Positions 8,189 to 16,075 of a DNA stretch of 35,813 nucleotides are shown piece after piece; position 1 is the first letter of the stretch; every line of letters begins with the position of its first letter. Position numbers and translations under genes: made by a program. The stretch is from Methanobacteriota archaeon (lineage in GTDB: Archaea > Halobacteriota > Syntropharchaeia > JAUWIL01). The stretch is taken from the NCBI GenBank assembly GCA_030605385.1, contig JAUWIL010000003.1, positions 1 through 35,813 on the forward strand, in the 5' to 3' direction. The notes beneath the pieces are model-generated. The model made no database searches, was not told where the DNA came from, and saw nothing but the letters and a program-made list of their open reading frames with translations.

Positions 8189-8413
8189 TTATCCGCCAGA
8201 TACAACCCTGAGTATTTTGACATTCCCTGGCATCACCTCATCGTCCACAGGTCTTGGCATGTCATTCTGGAAGACCAGCACCATTTCAGGATTTATCTTG
8301 AGGGATTTGAGAAGCTCTTCGTAGGTTGTATGCTCAGATAGGGTGAGCACCCGCTCCTCTTTTGCACCCATAATTATTGTAACTGTTACGTTAACGCTCA
8401 TATACCCATCCAT
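8189..8413 (-). CDS. Ubiquitin-like small modifier / sulfur carrier (SAMP/ThiS/MoaD-like)
   Basis: A 74-residue beta-grasp-type protein: VNVTVTIIMGAKEERVLTLSEHTTYEELLKSL, a beta hairpin followed by a helix, then later strands, ending in VVSGG. A terminal Gly-Gly on a protein of this size is the hallmark of archaeal small modifier proteins and of the sulfur carriers ThiS and MoaD. An E1-like enzyme adenylates that glycine before thiocarboxylate formation or conjugation. No E1-like gene, ThiF/MoeB homologue or MoaE is in the window, so modifier versus sulfur carrier cannot be separated. Thi4 lies 1.3 kb away, but archaeal Thi4 uses free sulfide rather than ThiS. A second in-frame ATG four codons in (8401) is an equally possible start. 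Confidence 0.7.
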   Translation of the reverse strand: MDGYMSVNVTVTIIMGAKEERVLTLSEHTTYEELLKSLKINPEMVLVFQNDMPRPVDDEVMPGNVKILRVVSGG

Positions 8414-8507
8414 TCATCCACAAACACCAGGGCAGCCCGGCATTGAATTAACCCCTGCCAGACCAATCCATCGTTTTTTCCAATAGATGTCAATCTACGA
8501 TATTAAT

Positions 8508-9095
8508 CTATGCTGTGGTTGTGTACTGGCTTTTATACGCATCCACTCTCTGCAGACTCCATTCTGCATCGTCCATCTCTCCGCGCGACTTCCAGTATTC
8601 AGCATTTTTCTTCCAGGCATCTATCGGCTTCTCGTAGTCGGAACAATCTTTGCCAGCAATTGACATAACCTCTGCCGCGTGTTCATATGCATCTGCAGAA
8701 AGGAAGAAGTTCCCGTTTTCATCAAAGAATTTGCCGAGCCCCTCATAGCATCTTGCAGATGAATCACCATCTTCTGCATTCTCATACATCTGGGATGCCA
8801 GACTGGACAGCATAAAGAGCATTGAATCATTCTTGATTTTCTTCGCAATGCTGGATGCAGCAACATAATATTTTGCAGCTTCCACATAGTTCTGAATCTT
8901 CTCGTAATTTCTTGCGACATTAAGGTGCCCGTAGATGCTTAGAAGATGGCTCCCTTTTTCCTCCTTAACTACAGCATATTGCTTCCAGGATTCGATTGCG
9001 CTGGTGTAATCCCCCGTTCTATCACTCTCTCTCGCGTTGCGCTCAAGAGATCTGGCATATGTATATGCATCAGTATTATCATTCATATCGCTCAT
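8508..9095 (-). CDS. SNAP-like TPR protein
   Basis: A 195-residue helical-repeat protein. Successive pairs of helices carry TPR-type spacing: ARESDRTGDYTSAIESWKQYA, ARNYEKIQNYVEAAKYYVAAS, ARCYEGLGKFFDENGNFFLSADAYEHAAEV and a last helix pair ending DAYKSQYTTTA. The pattern Y..AA..Y..A and the DAYEHAAE segment resemble alpha-SNAP-type TPRs, which in eukaryotes bridge SNAREs and NSF. In archaea such proteins are known only as predictions; a general scaffold role is safer. It is soluble, with no membrane segment. The ATG at 9095 has GGAG about a dozen bases upstream and a TATA-like ATATA stretch beyond it. The neighbours share no obvious function. Confidence 0.65.
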   Translation of the reverse strand: MSDMNDNTDAYTYARSLERNARESDRTGDYTSAIESWKQYAVVKEEKGSHLLSIYGHLNVARNYEKIQNYVEAAKYYVAASSIAKKIKNDSMLFMLSSLASQMYENAEDGDSSARCYEGLGKFFDENGNFFLSADAYEHAAEVMSIAGKDCSDYEKPIDAWKKNAEYWKSRGEMDDAEWSLQRVDAYKSQYTTTA

Positions 9096-9292
9096 GTTAT
9101 CAGCACTCCATTGGGTATATAACCTGAATTGGCATCAATTCGCATCCAATTAGTATCATATTTGTTAATATATTCTATTTTATTCATACTTATTAATACT
9201 TTTTATTTTATTATGACTACCATCTATTGCTAAGAGGCATATTGCTGTGATTAGAAAAAGCGAAAAGAATAGGGCAGAATCCGGATGGACGA

Positions 9293-9985
9293 CTACATGA
9301 TGGTTATATCTCCTTTGTGTACGGCAGTGCCGATCAGGGCGCCGCTGACTCCCATCTCTTCAAGCATCCCTAGGTCATCTTCGTTTCTAATTCCACCGCC
9401 GATTATCATGCTCTGCCCTGATATGCCGGTAACGTTCCTTATCAACTGCTCGTTTACACCAAGGGAGGTGCCAATACGATCCATTTCGAGGATTATAACA
9501 TCTTTTAACTGCCATCCCTTCATTGCTCTTATCAGGTCAGCAGGGGTTGGAGGTTCACCGCGGTATTCTGGCATCAGTACCCTGCCGTTTTTAATATCCA
9601 CACTTACAGCTACCACATTCTCATGGATAACCATCTCTATGAGGTGCAGGGGCATGGTCTCTGTACCTACCACGACAACATCGGACATGCCGCTTGCCGT
9701 CTCCATGTCATCTATGCTCTTTACACCATAGTCCAGCATAGTATTCCATCTGCTGCTGATCTCCTGGATGAGATCCCTGTTATCACCTTTGCCCATGATA
9801 TGGTCGAGGTCAGCGATATACACCTCTTTTGGCTTTAGCGCGTCAAGTATCTCGAGTGCATCCGAGGTGCCGACCACTTTGCTCATATGGTGCACGGGCC
9901 GGTATTTACTGCGTTCGCCCCTTACCGCGTGAACCACGACGCCGTCGAGCAGGTCCAGCACCAGTATGCGTCTTATTCGGCTCAT
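9293..9985 (-). CDS. HisA/HisF-related TIM-barrel protein of the methanofuran/methanopterin gene set
   Basis: A 230-residue HisA-like barrel. It opens RRILVLDLLDGVVVHAVRGER, matching the first strand and phosphate-handling loop of HisA, and ends SMIIGGGIRNEDDLGMLEEMGVSGALIGTAVHKG, the second phosphate-binding half. It belongs with the hisA/hisF-related family found in methanogens and in methylotrophs that use tetrahydromethanopterin, which is thought to serve C1-cofactor synthesis rather than histidine synthesis. Its position back to back with mfnB (methanofuran) supports this. The exact reaction is not known to me. The ORF track starts at 10051; I use the ATG at 9985 because the family begins within a few residues of the VLDLL strand. 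Confidence 0.75.
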   Translation of the reverse strand: MSRIRRILVLDLLDGVVVHAVRGERSKYRPVHHMSKVVGTSDALEILDALKPKEVYIADLDHIMGKGDNRDLIQEISSRWNTMLDYGVKSIDDMETASGMSDVVVVGTETMPLHLIEMVIHENVVAVSVDIKNGRVLMPEYRGEPPTPADLIRAMKGWQLKDVIILEMDRIGTSLGVNEQLIRNVTGISGQSMIIGGGIRNEDDLGMLEEMGVSGALIGTAVHKGDITIM

Positions 9986-10133
9986 ATCAATACATACATA
10001 TATGAGTCCGCTCTTAAAATGAGTTGTTTTATCCCCCACAGTCTCAATCAAACATCATCGAGTAACATCATCGAATATTGACCATCATATGCGCTCATAA
10101 CTTATTAGAGTTGATTTAGTGGAGTCGTTCGAC

Positions 10134-10841
10134 TTGAGCATAAAGCTCCTCATCAGCCCCATGAACCTGGATGAAGTTACCACAGCCGTAGACGGCGGTG
10201 CGGATATTATTGACATTAAAAAACCGGATGAAGGCTCACTTGGTGCCAACTTCCCATGGATCATACGCTCGGCAAAGGAAATGGTGCCTGACGGAACGCC
10301 GGTCAGTGCAGCCATTGGCGATTTCGACTTCAAGCCCGGTACTGCCGCTCTTGCAGCCACGGGTGCCGCAGCTGCTGGCGCCGATTATATAAAAATAGGG
10401 CTGTTTAACATTCACTCTACTGGGGAAGCCAGGGAACTCCTCGGCGGCGTTGTACATGCAGTCAAGGACACTAACAAAAAGGCTCTCGTGGTTGCAGCCG
10501 CCTACTCGGACTTTGAGCGCATACACACGATCTCGCCTCTAAAACTGCCCGGGATTGCTTCTGATGTTGGAGCAGATGTCGTTATGGTAGATACAGGCAT
10601 CAAGGACGGACGCAGTACGTTCGAGTTCATGGGCAGAGATATGCTGCAGTCATTTATCTCGGACGCGAGAGACTATGAGCTGGATTGCGCCCTCGCAGGC
10701 TCCCTGGGGGGTGAGCACATACCGCTGGTTAAAAGTCTGGCACCCGACATACTTGGAATCCGCAGTGCTGTTTGCGAAAACGGCAGAAACTCACCTATAA
10801 GCATCAGCCTTGTAAGAGAGCTTAAGGCAAGGCTGCAGTAA
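10134..10841 (+). CDS. mfnB: (5-formylfuran-3-yl)methyl phosphate synthase, MfnB
   Basis: A 235-residue barrel enzyme (DUF556). MfnB joins two glyceraldehyde-3-phosphate molecules to build the furan ring of methanofuran, the C1 carrier of the first step of methanogenesis or the last step of methane oxidation. Family signatures are KLLISPMNLDEVTTAVDGGADIIDIKKP and SLGANFPWIIR at the N-terminus, AGADYIKIGLF in the middle (with a lysine in the catalytic region) and the C-terminal AGSLGGEHIPLVKSLAPDILGIRSAVC. I chose the TTG at 10134, nine bases after GGAG, rather than the GTG at 10119 given in the ORF track; the family usually starts right at the first beta strand. It is divergent from the HisA-like gene, 148 bases apart. 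Confidence 0.9.
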   Translation: MSIKLLISPMNLDEVTTAVDGGADIIDIKKPDEGSLGANFPWIIRSAKEMVPDGTPVSAAIGDFDFKPGTAALAATGAAAAGADYIKIGLFNIHSTGEARELLGGVVHAVKDTNKKALVVAAAYSDFERIHTISPLKLPGIASDVGADVVMVDTGIKDGRSTFEFMGRDMLQSFISDARDYELDCALAGSLGGEHIPLVKSLAPDILGIRSAVCENGRNSPISISLVRELKARLQ

Positions 10842-10863
10842 GATGTTTGCACTACCTTTTAGA

Positions 10864-10888
10864 ATACTCTTTAGGAGTATGTTTCAAT
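10864..10888 (+). terminator. Hairpin followed by GTTTCAAT, downstream of mfnB
   Basis: ATACTC-TTTAG-GAGTAT forms a 6-bp stem about 20 bases after the mfnB stop, immediately followed by GTTTCAAT. The same hairpin-then-GTTTCAAT layout is seen after gdhA and purF. A role in 3' end formation is inferred from position only. Confidence 0.4.
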
Positions 10889-11054
10889 CGTTTAACCTCG
10901 AAACTGCCTTGTATACTTTTGAAGAAATTAAAAGCACTTGAAACATTCTCTGGAGAAAATATATCGCTAAACGAAAAACGGACTTTTAAGGTAATACAAA
11001 CACACCTAATATAAACAACTTTGTTAGTTGATACTTAATGCTACTTTATCCTTC

Positions 11055-11525
11055 TTACTCATATGCGGCTTTAAAGATTATTTCTTTAGTAGTTTCAACG
11101 AGCCCATAAGGTATTTTGTTTATTTCTATAAGGTGGATAGTATTTTGCGACCAAAACCAAAATAAAATCAGTATGATTATAAGAATAATCAAGAGTGGAA
11201 TAAGAGAACAAGGGTCTGGCAAACATACCTCATAGATCAGAATAGTGACGATATTTAATCCAAATAAGTATATACAACGCTCAAAGTTCTTTAGCATTTG
11301 TTTAACTCTTAACTCACACCCATCTCTTTTTTTATCGATTGCTCCACGAATTAAATCCTTTGTTGTACGCCCCAACTTCTCATTCTTTTCTATCTGTTCT
11401 CTTTTTGTTTCAAGCTCACTCAAAACACCCTGCCGAAGAGACGAGACTCCAACGATTATTGTGTGTAACGCAATCAGACCAAATGAGATAGTATAAAGTG
11501 AAGTGGGAGAGATAAAATAGTTCAT
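11055..11525 (-). CDS. Small membrane protein, second gene of an AT-rich two-gene unit
   Basis: A 156-residue protein not recognised. Hydrophobic segments lie at about residues 9-28, 86-103 and 106-127, separated by a charged helical region (SELETKREQIEKNEKLGRTTKDLIRGAIDKKRD). It begins three bases after the stop of the PLD-like gene, so the two are almost certainly translated from one mRNA. Such a pairing of a small multi-helix membrane protein with a cytosolic sensor-like protein is common among prokaryotic defence modules, where the membrane partner is the toxic or signalling part; this is inference. Base composition is clearly poorer in G+C than flanking genes (about 32% in a hand-counted line, against about 52% in a line of mfnA), which suggests acquisition. 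Confidence 0.55.
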   Translation of the reverse strand: MNYFISPTSLYTISFGLIALHTIIVGVSSLRQGVLSELETKREQIEKNEKLGRTTKDLIRGAIDKKRDGCELRVKQMLKNFERCIYLFGLNIVTILIYEVCLPDPCSLIPLLIILIIILILFWFWSQNTIHLIEINKIPYGLVETTKEIIFKAAYE

Positions 11526-11528
11526 TAT

Positions 11529-12152
11529 TCATATTTCTCCACTATGGCGCGTTAGAAAGTCGAAAGCACGGGCGATACTCTCTCCAATCTTAGGGTTATT
11601 AAAATTAGCAATACCTTCAACGTTGTAACTTTCCTCCTTAAAATCCTCAGGAATATGATGTTTTTCAAACCTAAAGGCATGACCTACGAGGAAAAAGTGC
11701 CCCCAATCTTTTATTCCTAGTTCTTCTTTAGTCTTTTTTAGCCCTTTTATCTTGATATCATTCTGTTTCACAAATTTTAAAAAGTCATAATTCTCAATTG
11801 ATGTTGATTTTTCAACGACTATGCTAATGGGGACATTTCTTTTGATGGCTTCTTCGAAGGCATCTCTAATCGTAGCATGATTATAGAAAATCTCCTCTAG
11901 TTCTCCTGTAAATATCTTTATTGGTTTCTCTTTATCTGCTCTCTCTATCAGAAGCTTTGATATGTAAATTGAGTGTTCAACTGCATCATTTGATATGAAC
12001 AAATTCTTGTTTTTTGTGCATGCCTCATCAACAAAATCCTTCCACTCTAGGTCTATTTTTTTTAACTCCACTTTAACCACTCCTTTTGAGGTAGGATATC
12101 CTATTAACGATTTGGTACCTATATCAGAAGTATCAGATAGCATCCGCCACAT
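11529..12152 (-). CDS. PLD-like domain protein, apparently lacking catalytic residues
   Basis: A 207-residue soluble protein. The first half has a Rossmann/PLD-like pattern: NKNLFISNDAVEHSIYISKLL, then KPIKIFTGELEEIFY, then AFEEAIKRNVPISIVVE. The second half has GHFFLVGHAFRFEKHH and later GIANFNNPKIGESIARAFDFL, the layout of the second half of phospholipase D-like domains (normally HxKxxxxD then a GSxN element). The lysine of HxK is absent and the Asp position reads His, so nuclease or lipase activity is doubtful and a binding or sensing role is likelier. The gene is first in a tight two-gene unit and is AT-rich. Closest functional class by analogy is a defence-type regulator, unproven. ATG at 12152; AAGGA lies upstream. 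Confidence 0.5.
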   Translation of the reverse strand: MWRMLSDTSDIGTKSLIGYPTSKGVVKVELKKIDLEWKDFVDEACTKNKNLFISNDAVEHSIYISKLLIERADKEKPIKIFTGELEEIFYNHATIRDAFEEAIKRNVPISIVVEKSTSIENYDFLKFVKQNDIKIKGLKKTKEELGIKDWGHFFLVGHAFRFEKHHIPEDFKEESYNVEGIANFNNPKIGESIARAFDFLTRHSGEI

Positions 12153-12326
12153 TAACCATTTTCCTTGTGCAATAGGCTGACAATCATACCATGTGTTGCT
12201 AAATTATATACAGTTATAACTATAGTTTTAACTATTTAATACATTCTATCGGAGACTACTCCTCCCTTTAGGATTTTCTCAACAGTCTTAAGCTCAATAT
12301 CAGGACCATTGTGTATTTCGCCAGAG

Positions 12327-13274
12327 CTATATCTTGTTAACCGGAATACTCACGGGCTCTCCGCGGAAGAATTTGAGCATCTCCTCTGCAACGGTTACTG
12401 CCACCCTGACCTGTGCCTCACTGGTGGATGCACCGAGGTGCGGTACCGCCAGAACATTGCTCATTTTGAGCAGCGGGCTATCTGTCGGCGGCTCCTTCTC
12501 AAAAACGTCAAGAGCAGCTCCTGCTACTGTACCATCCTCTATAGCCTTTGCAAGGGCATCTTCATCTATGATCCCACCGCGCGCACAGTTCACGATTCTG
12601 ACTCCTTTCTTCATCTTCTCGAACTGCTCTTCCCCGATCATGTGGTAAGTCTCTTTATTCTTCGGTGTATGGACCGTGATATAATCAGAGCTCTTGAATA
12701 TCTCGTCCAGCGTTACAGACTCCACCCCTAACGCTTTTACCTTCTCTGGCGGCGCCATTGGGTCGAAACCTATTGTTTTCATGCCCAGTCCCTGCGCCAT
12801 CTTTGCCACGCTGGCACCAATACGTCCGAGCCCGATAATCCCGATGGTTTTACCATTTACTTCAACGCCTTTGAATTTGCTCCGGCTCCACTCTCCTGCG
12901 CGCAGTGATGCGCTTGCTTGGGAAAGGTTTCTTGAGATGCACATCATCATCGCTATGGTGTGCTCTGCGGCTGATTGGGTGTTACCGGCAGGTGCGTTGA
13001 TCACGAGTATCTTTTTCGTGGTGGCATGTTCTACATCTATGTTATCTACTCCAACTCCTGCGCGCCCAACAATTTTAAGGTTCTTCCCCGCGTCAAGTAC
13101 GTCCTTCGTTACTTTGGTCTGACTTCTAACGACAAGTGCATCGTACTCGCCTATTTTTTCTATCAGTTCTTCCGGCGTAAGGTTGGTGTTTACATCAACA
13201 TCTGCCCCGGTTTTGAGTATTTCAACTCCTTCTCCTGCCAGTTTATCGCTGACAAGCACTTTCGGCTTTGACAT
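12327..13274 (-). CDS. serA: D-3-phosphoglycerate dehydrogenase, short form without ACT domain
   Basis: A 315-residue NAD-dependent 2-hydroxyacid dehydrogenase. It shows VVRSQTKVTKDVL, VGRAGVGVDNID and INAPAGNTQSAAEHTIAMM (substrate domain), GKTIGIIGLGRIGASVAKMAQGLGM (NAD-binding glycine motif), then the catalytic set: Arg in NCARGGIIDEDAL, Glu in DVFEKEPP and His in PHLGAS. This profile is phosphoglycerate dehydrogenase, first step of serine synthesis. Archaeal SerA usually has about 525 residues with an extra C-terminal domain and ACT regulator; this protein ends soon after the second hinge (GEPVSIPVNKI). It is therefore the short, probably serine-insensitive type, or another 2-hydroxyacid dehydrogenase. 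The ATG at 13274 is right before the first strand. Confidence 0.8.
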   Translation of the reverse strand: MSKPKVLVSDKLAGEGVEILKTGADVDVNTNLTPEELIEKIGEYDALVVRSQTKVTKDVLDAGKNLKIVGRAGVGVDNIDVEHATTKKILVINAPAGNTQSAAEHTIAMMMCISRNLSQASASLRAGEWSRSKFKGVEVNGKTIGIIGLGRIGASVAKMAQGLGMKTIGFDPMAPPEKVKALGVESVTLDEIFKSSDYITVHTPKNKETYHMIGEEQFEKMKKGVRIVNCARGGIIDEDALAKAIEDGTVAGAALDVFEKEPPTDSPLLKMSNVLAVPHLGASTSEAQVRVAVTVAEEMLKFFRGEPVSIPVNKI

Positions 13275-13738
13275 GATACCAGCTCCAATAACTCTTATGA
13301 AATTTTATAATTTTATTTCGCTTATACCCCTACCATCCCTGCTTGTATTGCAAGTTATATCGTGACTACAGGTTATGGCTTCCTTTATTACCACGCCAGT
13401 TATCACACCCATGCTATTATTGTTTTTCGCTTATTTCTCGTTGGTCAGTCGATTACAGTCTCTAACCGAAACCACCACTCTGAAATGTACTGACAGACGT
13501 CTTGATACTACCATCCTCAACTGTCCGGATACTACTATCATGATACTGTCATCTTTACTGTCATCTTGGTATTACCAGATAATATGGGAAATCGAACGAT
13601 ATAAGAGGGGTTATATATTCTTAAGCTTATAATCTGAAAATCTGGAAGAAGTCTGAAGGAGAAGTTCGAAGGCGAAAGCTCGATCTAATGCAGTCTGTCT
13701 GCATCCAATCATATCGTTAGAGCGGAGGCGCATTCAAC
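13275..13738. other. Intergenic region with the mfnA promoter
   Basis: About 460 bases between divergent genes. The only plus-strand ORF (13375-13632) has no family resemblance and an unlikely composition, so I leave it out. A short repeat TACTGTCATCTT-like (13553-13576) is visible. A TATA-like box lies near 13610. Confidence 0.5.
13609..13620 (+). promoter_or_regulatory. TATA-like element upstream of mfnA
   Basis: GGTTATATATTC, about 120 bases before the mfnA start. If used, it gives a leader of about 100 nt carrying the GGAGG ribosome site. It is the best TATA match in this spacer. Confidence 0.45.
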
Positions 13739-14875
13739 TTGGATGAAGCCGGCACACCAATAGAAGAGGTAATAGCATCCATTGAGGAGGCTAAGAAGAA
13801 GGACCTTACATATGACCATATTCTGAGTTCCATGTGCACTGATCCGCACCCTATAGCAGTGCACGCCCATGTACGTTTCATCGAATCCAATCTTGGCGAC
13901 AGCGGTCTTTTCCCGGGTACAAAGGAGATCGAAGGGCGTGTCATCGAGATGCTGGCATCTCTTCTTAACTATCCCTCAGGCACCGAGCCTGCTGCCTATC
14001 TGACTACAGGTGGCACTGAGTCCAACATTCAGGCAGTGCGCGTTGCCAGAAACTTAAAAAATACTGATAAACCGAACATTGTCATACCAGCGTCAGCACA
14101 TTTCTCCTTTGACAAGATAGGGGACATTCTGCGCGTGGAGCTGAGGAAGGCGGACGTTGACAATGACCTGAAGGTTGACATCGCATCTGTTGAGAGTCTG
14201 ATTGATGAGAACACTGTTGGATTGGTGGGCATTGCAGGCACAACCGAGTTCGGTCAGATAGATCCGATAAAGGAGCTGTCAGATGTTGCTCTGCGTGAGG
14301 GCATCTACCTGCATGTGGATGCTGCATTTGGCGGATTTGTAATCCCCTTCATCGAGGAGAAATATGACTGGAATTTCAAGGTTGAGGGCGTTTCATCGAT
14401 AACGATTGACCCGCATAAAATGGGTATGAGCACCATTCCATCGGGAGGACTGTTCTTCAGGCGGCAGGAGGATATGGACGAACTCAGCATTGATACCCCA
14501 TATCTGTCAACGAAACAGCAATATTCACTTACAGGTACAAGGAGCGGGGGTGCTGCAGCAGGCACTTACGCGGTACTAAAGCATCTGGGTATGAGAGGGA
14601 TGCGCGAGGTAGTGCAGGAGTGCATCCGCCTTACCAGGATACTCGTGGAAGAAGCAGCCTCTTTTGGCATCTATCCTGTAATCAATCCCGTTATGAATGT
14701 TGTGGCACTTGAGGTGCCGGATATTGACGCTGTGGTCGTAGGTTTGATGCGGAGGGGCTGGAGAGTATCAATTTCCAGGGTGCCGAGAGCACTGAGGCTT
14801 GTTATCATGCCCCACATTTCTGAGGAAACGCTCAGGCTGTTCATCGATGACTTTAGGGACACCATTAAGGGCTGA
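13739..14875 (+). CDS. mfnA: Tyrosine (or aspartate) decarboxylase MfnA, PLP enzyme of methanofuran biosynthesis
   Basis: A 378-residue group II PLP-dependent decarboxylase. The PLP lysine is K227 in TIDPHKMGMS; D194 in HVDAAFGGF holds the PLP ring nitrogen; H121 in PASAHFSFDK stacks on the ring; TTGGTESNIQA binds the phosphate. In methanogens MfnA turns L-tyrosine into tyramine, the start of methanofuran; relatives also decarboxylate aspartate to beta-alanine for coenzyme A. Length matches family members (about 380-395). The start is TTG at 13739, ten bases after GGAGG, and translation begins just ahead of the conserved SIEEAKKKDLTYD. mfnB is 3 kb away, separated by serA and the AT-rich island, which suggests an older cluster that has been interrupted. 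Confidence 0.88.
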   Translation: MDEAGTPIEEVIASIEEAKKKDLTYDHILSSMCTDPHPIAVHAHVRFIESNLGDSGLFPGTKEIEGRVIEMLASLLNYPSGTEPAAYLTTGGTESNIQAVRVARNLKNTDKPNIVIPASAHFSFDKIGDILRVELRKADVDNDLKVDIASVESLIDENTVGLVGIAGTTEFGQIDPIKELSDVALREGIYLHVDAAFGGFVIPFIEEKYDWNFKVEGVSSITIDPHKMGMSTIPSGGLFFRRQEDMDELSIDTPYLSTKQQYSLTGTRSGGAAAGTYAVLKHLGMRGMREVVQECIRLTRILVEEAASFGIYPVINPVMNVVALEVPDIDAVVVGLMRRGWRVSISRVPRALRLVIMPHISEETLRLFIDDFRDTIKG

Positions 14876-14961
14876 GAACAGCATATTTTTAATCATTTAC
14901 AGAGCACAATATTTTGTATTCGTTCCCTAAACCAGATCCAATTTCACGTGGATGGTAGATC

Positions 14962-16029
14962 ATGGACTACGACTTCGAGCTTGACAGGATTGCCAGCATA
15001 ATAAAGGAGCGCAAGCCTGGAAGGGTGGGAATCCAGCTACCTGAGGGTTTGAAGCGCCGCGCGATGACAATAGCTGATGCTATACAATCCAGTACGGGTG
15101 TTGAAGTAATTATATCGGGCGAGCCGTGCTACGGCGCATGTGACATTGATGAGAACTTGAAGGGCACGGTCGATCTGCTCCTTCACTTTGGGCACTCTGA
15201 ACTCATCGCTGACCCCGAAGAAAAGACCATATACGTAGAACTGCACTCAACCGCGGATGTTGAAAAGGTAGTTCTGGAAGCTGTTGAACACCTCCACGGC
15301 GGGACAATAGGGCTCGTTACGACGGTCCAGCATGTAAACCAGATTGATGCCGCAGTTAGAATACTGCAGAACGCGGGCAAAAAGACGGTCGTGGGTGAAG
15401 GCGATTCGAGGGTGAAGCACCCTGCACAGGTACTGGGATGCAACTTCTCGGCTGCGAGATCGGTGGGATCGGTGGAGTGCGATGAATACCTTTTCATCGG
15501 CAGCGGCGACTTCCATCCGCTGGGTGTGGCACTCTCCACGGGGAGGCGGGTGGTGGTAGCGTATCCGCTTATGGGGGAGGGGAGGGAGGTAAATACAGGG
15601 GCTGCAGAGGCGGTCCTGCGCCAGAGGTATGCCAGGATAGAGAAGGCACGGGATGCACGAACATTTGGCATAATCATGGGCATGAAACCCGGTCAGCAGA
15701 GAATTGGACTTGCTGTGAAGCTTCTGGAAAAGGCGAAAGGTCATGGGCTTGAAACCATCCTGATTGCGGTGCGTGAGATAACCCCTGAAGTGATTATGTC
15801 ATTCGGTATGGATGCATATGTCAGCACGGCATGCCCTAGACTTACCATCGATGATGCAGAGCGCTTTGACCGACCAATCCTCACTCCAGCAGAGTTCGAG
15901 ATAGCGGTGGGAGAAAGGACCCTCGAAGATTACAGGCTTGATGAGATATCTGTGGAAGCGGAGTCTTGCGAAATCAAGGATTTCGCAAATGTCTCACGAA
16001 AGCAAAACCTTCGCAAGATAACAGGCTGA
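14962..16029 (+). CDS. dph2: Diphthamide biosynthesis enzyme Dph2 (radical-SAM-like 3-amino-3-carboxypropyl transferase)
   Basis: A 355-residue Dph1/Dph2-family enzyme that starts diphthamide formation on a histidine of elongation factor 2. It uses a [4Fe-4S] cluster to cleave S-adenosylmethionine. Three cluster cysteines are placed as in the Pyrococcus enzyme: C60 in CYGACDID, C158 in LGCNFS and C289 in STACPRLTIDD. GRVGIQLPEGL near the N-terminus is a family signature. The last 25 residues (from SVEAESCE onward) look unlike the family end and are encoded by hairpin DNA related to the hairpin arrays described elsewhere. The ATG at 14962 has weak ribosome-site pairing. The methylase, csl4 and rpoL follow, a context seen in other archaea linking translation and exosome genes. 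Confidence 0.9.
   Translation: MDYDFELDRIASIIKERKPGRVGIQLPEGLKRRAMTIADAIQSSTGVEVIISGEPCYGACDIDENLKGTVDLLLHFGHSELIADPEEKTIYVELHSTADVEKVVLEAVEHLHGGTIGLVTTVQHVNQIDAAVRILQNAGKKTVVGEGDSRVKHPAQVLGCNFSAARSVGSVECDEYLFIGSGDFHPLGVALSTGRRVVVAYPLMGEGREVNTGAAEAVLRQRYARIEKARDARTFGIIMGMKPGQQRIGLAVKLLEKAKGHGLETILIAVREITPEVIMSFGMDAYVSTACPRLTIDDAERFDRPILTPAEFEIAVGERTLEDYRLDEISVEAESCEIKDFANVSRKQNLRKITG
15966..16015 (+). repeat. Hairpin element forming the 3' end of dph2
   Basis: TTGCGAAATC-AAG-GATTTCGCAA is a perfect 10-bp stem with a 3-base loop at 15966-15988, followed by ATGTCTCACG and a weaker stem (CGAAAG...CTTCG). The TGTCTCACG joint recurs at about 20300 and the AGTCTTGCG entry recurs in the array upstream of mevalonate kinase, so this is a member of that hairpin family lying within coding sequence. 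Confidence 0.7.
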
Positions 16030-16075
16030 TGCTGAAAAAGATTGTGGAGAAACGAAGAGGAAGAAGAGGAAGAGG

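Noticed and set aside
12236-12330. Minus-strand peptide SGEIHNGPDIELKTVEKILK... downstream of serA
   Set aside because: It looks protein-like but has no start codon and only about 30 residues; it could be a gene remnant, but I cannot support a feature.
13375-13632. 85-residue plus-strand ORF in the mfnA spacer
   Set aside because: Unusual composition, no ribosome site, and it overlaps the likely mfnA promoter.
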